Assembly: GCA_963377175.1 (NCBI GenBank)
Contig: CAUJNA010002780.1
Coordinates: forward strand, 1 to 64,000
DNA from: Effrenium voratum
Taxonomy: Eukaryota; Sar; Dinophyceae; Suessiales; Symbiodiniaceae
Length of the DNA stretch: 64,000 nucleotides
Reading direction: 5' to 3'
This document shows positions 62,908-64,000 of this stretch, piece after piece. Position 1 is the first letter of the stretch, and every line of letters starts with the position of its first letter. The notes under the pieces were generated by a model, which worked only from the letters and a program-made list of their open reading frames with translations, had not been told where the DNA came from and ran no database searches. Both the position numbers and the translations under genes were made by a program.

Positions 62908-63975
62908 GTAGTCTGCAGCTGCCAAACTGTTGACTCATGCAGTTGTAGTGAGCTCAAGGCCTGCAGTAGTGTACATGCATGCAACACCAATGCAAGTAGT
63001 TTGACACGGCCCCTCAGTTAAAAGGTCTTTGTAGTACCTTTTCAACTGAAGTGCAAAACATGGATTGGCAGTAGTGAGGAAAACCATTGTTATTCATCAA
63101 TGCTACTGTAGTGGCAAAAAGTAGTAAGCTGCTCTCGGTAGCTCACGCTGTTCATGGTCCAGCACGAAGTAGTACAGGTGCTTCCCTGATGTAGTTGAGC
63201 TCCTTGCTCAGGCATGTAGTGCCCAGTGTTGAGTTGGGGGCGCTGCGTAGTCTCTCATCATGAATTTCAGGGCAGGTCACGTGTTGATCGTAGTCCCTGA
63301 GAAAACAATGTAGTTGGATCTTGTGTTGTTGTGCGATCAGCTTCGGGAAGTTGGTCTCCCCGTTCAAACAGCGCTGCCGTACCTCAACCCTCGCGTCCTC
63401 CCAGTCCTGCCACGTCTCGTCGACGCCGGGGCAATCTGCCTCATCTCCCTCACACAATGTTCTCCCTGAAGTCAGGTTGGTCATTGTCAGTAGTGTGAAG
63501 CCGTAGTATTGAATGCTTTTGCAAAGGATTGTAGTACTGGCTTTGTGTTGGACGTCATGTAGTTGGTCGCGATTGTAGAGGTAGTGGAGGAGGTCCGGTA
63601 GTAGTAGTGGCGTGTGGTAGTTCCAAATGTAGTTGTTCTTCAGGCTGTAGGTGTCGGTAAAAGTAGTCATGTCATACTCCACCTTGTAGACAAGTTGTGG
63701 ATGTTGTGCAGTTGGAAGGTAGAAGTTGTTCTGAATCGACGTCGTGTAGGAGATGTAGTCCCTCGTGAAGTGGACAAATTGTCCGGAGGTAAGATACCTC
63801 AAAAAGGATTGTTGTTCAACCTGTAGTTGAACAATGACGTAGGTGTAGTTGTTGTTGGTTGTGGTGTGCAGTGAAGTGGTGTGATAGTAGTGAACATTGG
63901 CCGCTTCAGGTAGTGAGATGCTGAGCAGCGTGGAATTGTAGTGTGGCATCCGGAGGTGAATGGGTCGTGTGTAGT
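62908..63975 (+). repeat. Region with the pentamer GTAGT scattered 32 times
   Basis: GTAGT occurs 32 times on the plus strand in about 1.07 kb, about once per 33 bp, at irregular spacing (three overlapping copies near 63,599-63,609). About one would be expected by chance. One gap, about 63,316-63,487, has none. The spaced sequence between copies is complex, not tandem. The region probably continues past the right edge. Confidence 0.7.
63152..63949 (-). CDS. Hypothetical 265-residue minus-strand ORF, Tyr/Thr/Asn-rich
   Basis: The frame starts MPHYNSTLLSISLPEAANVH, continues with FVHFTRDYISYTTSIQNNF and LVYKVEYDMTTFTDTYSLKN, then a less biased acidic middle (CEGDEADCPGVDETWQDWED) and ends REAPVLLRAGP. 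Many Tyr and Thr come from ACTAC, the complement of the scattered GTAGT. Since ACTAC lacks stop codons in every frame, the open frame may be a by-product. Against this, most codons end in C and the middle 170 bp, free of the pentamer, also stays open. No domain is recognised. Confidence 0.3.
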   Translation of the reverse strand: MPHYNSTLLSISLPEAANVHYYHTTSLHTTTNNNYTYVIVQLQVEQQSFLRYLTSGQFVHFTRDYISYTTSIQNNFYLPTAQHPQLVYKVEYDMTTFTDTYSLKNNYIWNYHTPLLLPDLLHYLYNRDQLHDVQHKASTTILCKSIQYYGFTLLTMTNLTSGRTLCEGDEADCPGVDETWQDWEDARVEVRQRCLNGETNFPKLIAQQHKIQLHCFLRDYDQHVTCPEIHDERLRSAPNSTLGTTCLSKELNYIREAPVLLRAGP

Positions 63976-64000
63976 CAAGCTGTGAACGTGGAGTTGCTGG

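Noticed and set aside
1..64000. CRISPR array, tRNA and rRNA genes, bacterial-type operons
   Set aside because: No regularly spaced identical repeats with unique spacers, no tRNA-like cloverleaf with a T-loop box, no conserved rRNA core, and no ribosome-binding-site-led gene series; the sequence is eukaryotic in organisation.

Overview
The window looks like nuclear DNA of a dinoflagellate, probably close to Symbiodiniaceae. Short exons are separated by introns of about 90-150 bp. Some intron borders are non-canonical: GC-AG at 14517-14664, 14762-14899 and 21976-22102, and GA-AG at 21608-21719. Every recognisable multi-exon gene lies on the plus strand. Gene density is low, tandem and inverted repeats are abundant, and several coding remnants match lineage-typical dinoflagellate families: a C5-cytosine methyltransferase, a hAT-like transposase, an RT-RNase H retroelement and a PsbP-domain plastid protein. 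No complete dinoflagellate spliced leader, tRNA or rRNA gene was seen. Family calls come from motif reading only, without database searches.

Layout. 0-1.8 kb: remnants of a retroelement, with two short reading frames that each end in a membrane anchor plus a His/Cys tail. 2.6-3.7 kb: a GC-rich, frame-broken, fibre-like (virus-like) gene on the minus strand, next to an AT-rich block (3.66-4.14 kb) and then about 2.4 kb packed with nested perfect inverted repeats (4.14-6.59 kb), possibly organelle-derived. 7.1-10.6 kb: a decayed C5-methyltransferase followed by a frame-broken lineage-specific gene. 14.4-17.6 kb: a second, much better preserved C5-methyltransferase carrying all the main motifs. 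18.5-21.2 kb: orphan Lys-rich and Cys-rich exons and a 51-bp palindromic repeat array. 21.5-23.0 kb: an HMG-box/kinase fusion. 24.0-33.7 kb: two tandem paralogues of one large multi-exon family with a methyltransferase-like C-terminal region. 34.7-39.1 kb: a hAT-like transposase gene. 40.1-43.4 kb: GC3-rich virus-like scraps and a dead RT-RNase H element. 43.5-52.1 kb: almost pure satellite-like sequence, including several arrays present in both orientations. 54.3-57 kb: possible exons and then an intronless PsbP-domain thylakoid protein. 59-64 kb: microsatellites, a CCCTAAA-like block, and a terminal region in which the pentamer GTAGT occurs 32 times.

How the genes may relate: the co-oriented block from 7 to 39 kb combines DNA methyltransferases, an HMG-box protein fused to a degenerate kinase, two or three copies of an unknown methyltransferase-like family, and a transposase. 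This could be ordinary accumulation of multi-copy families, or a composite mobile element that carries chromatin-modifying cargo. Many genes contain single-base frame breaks, so both decay and assembly error must be considered throughout.
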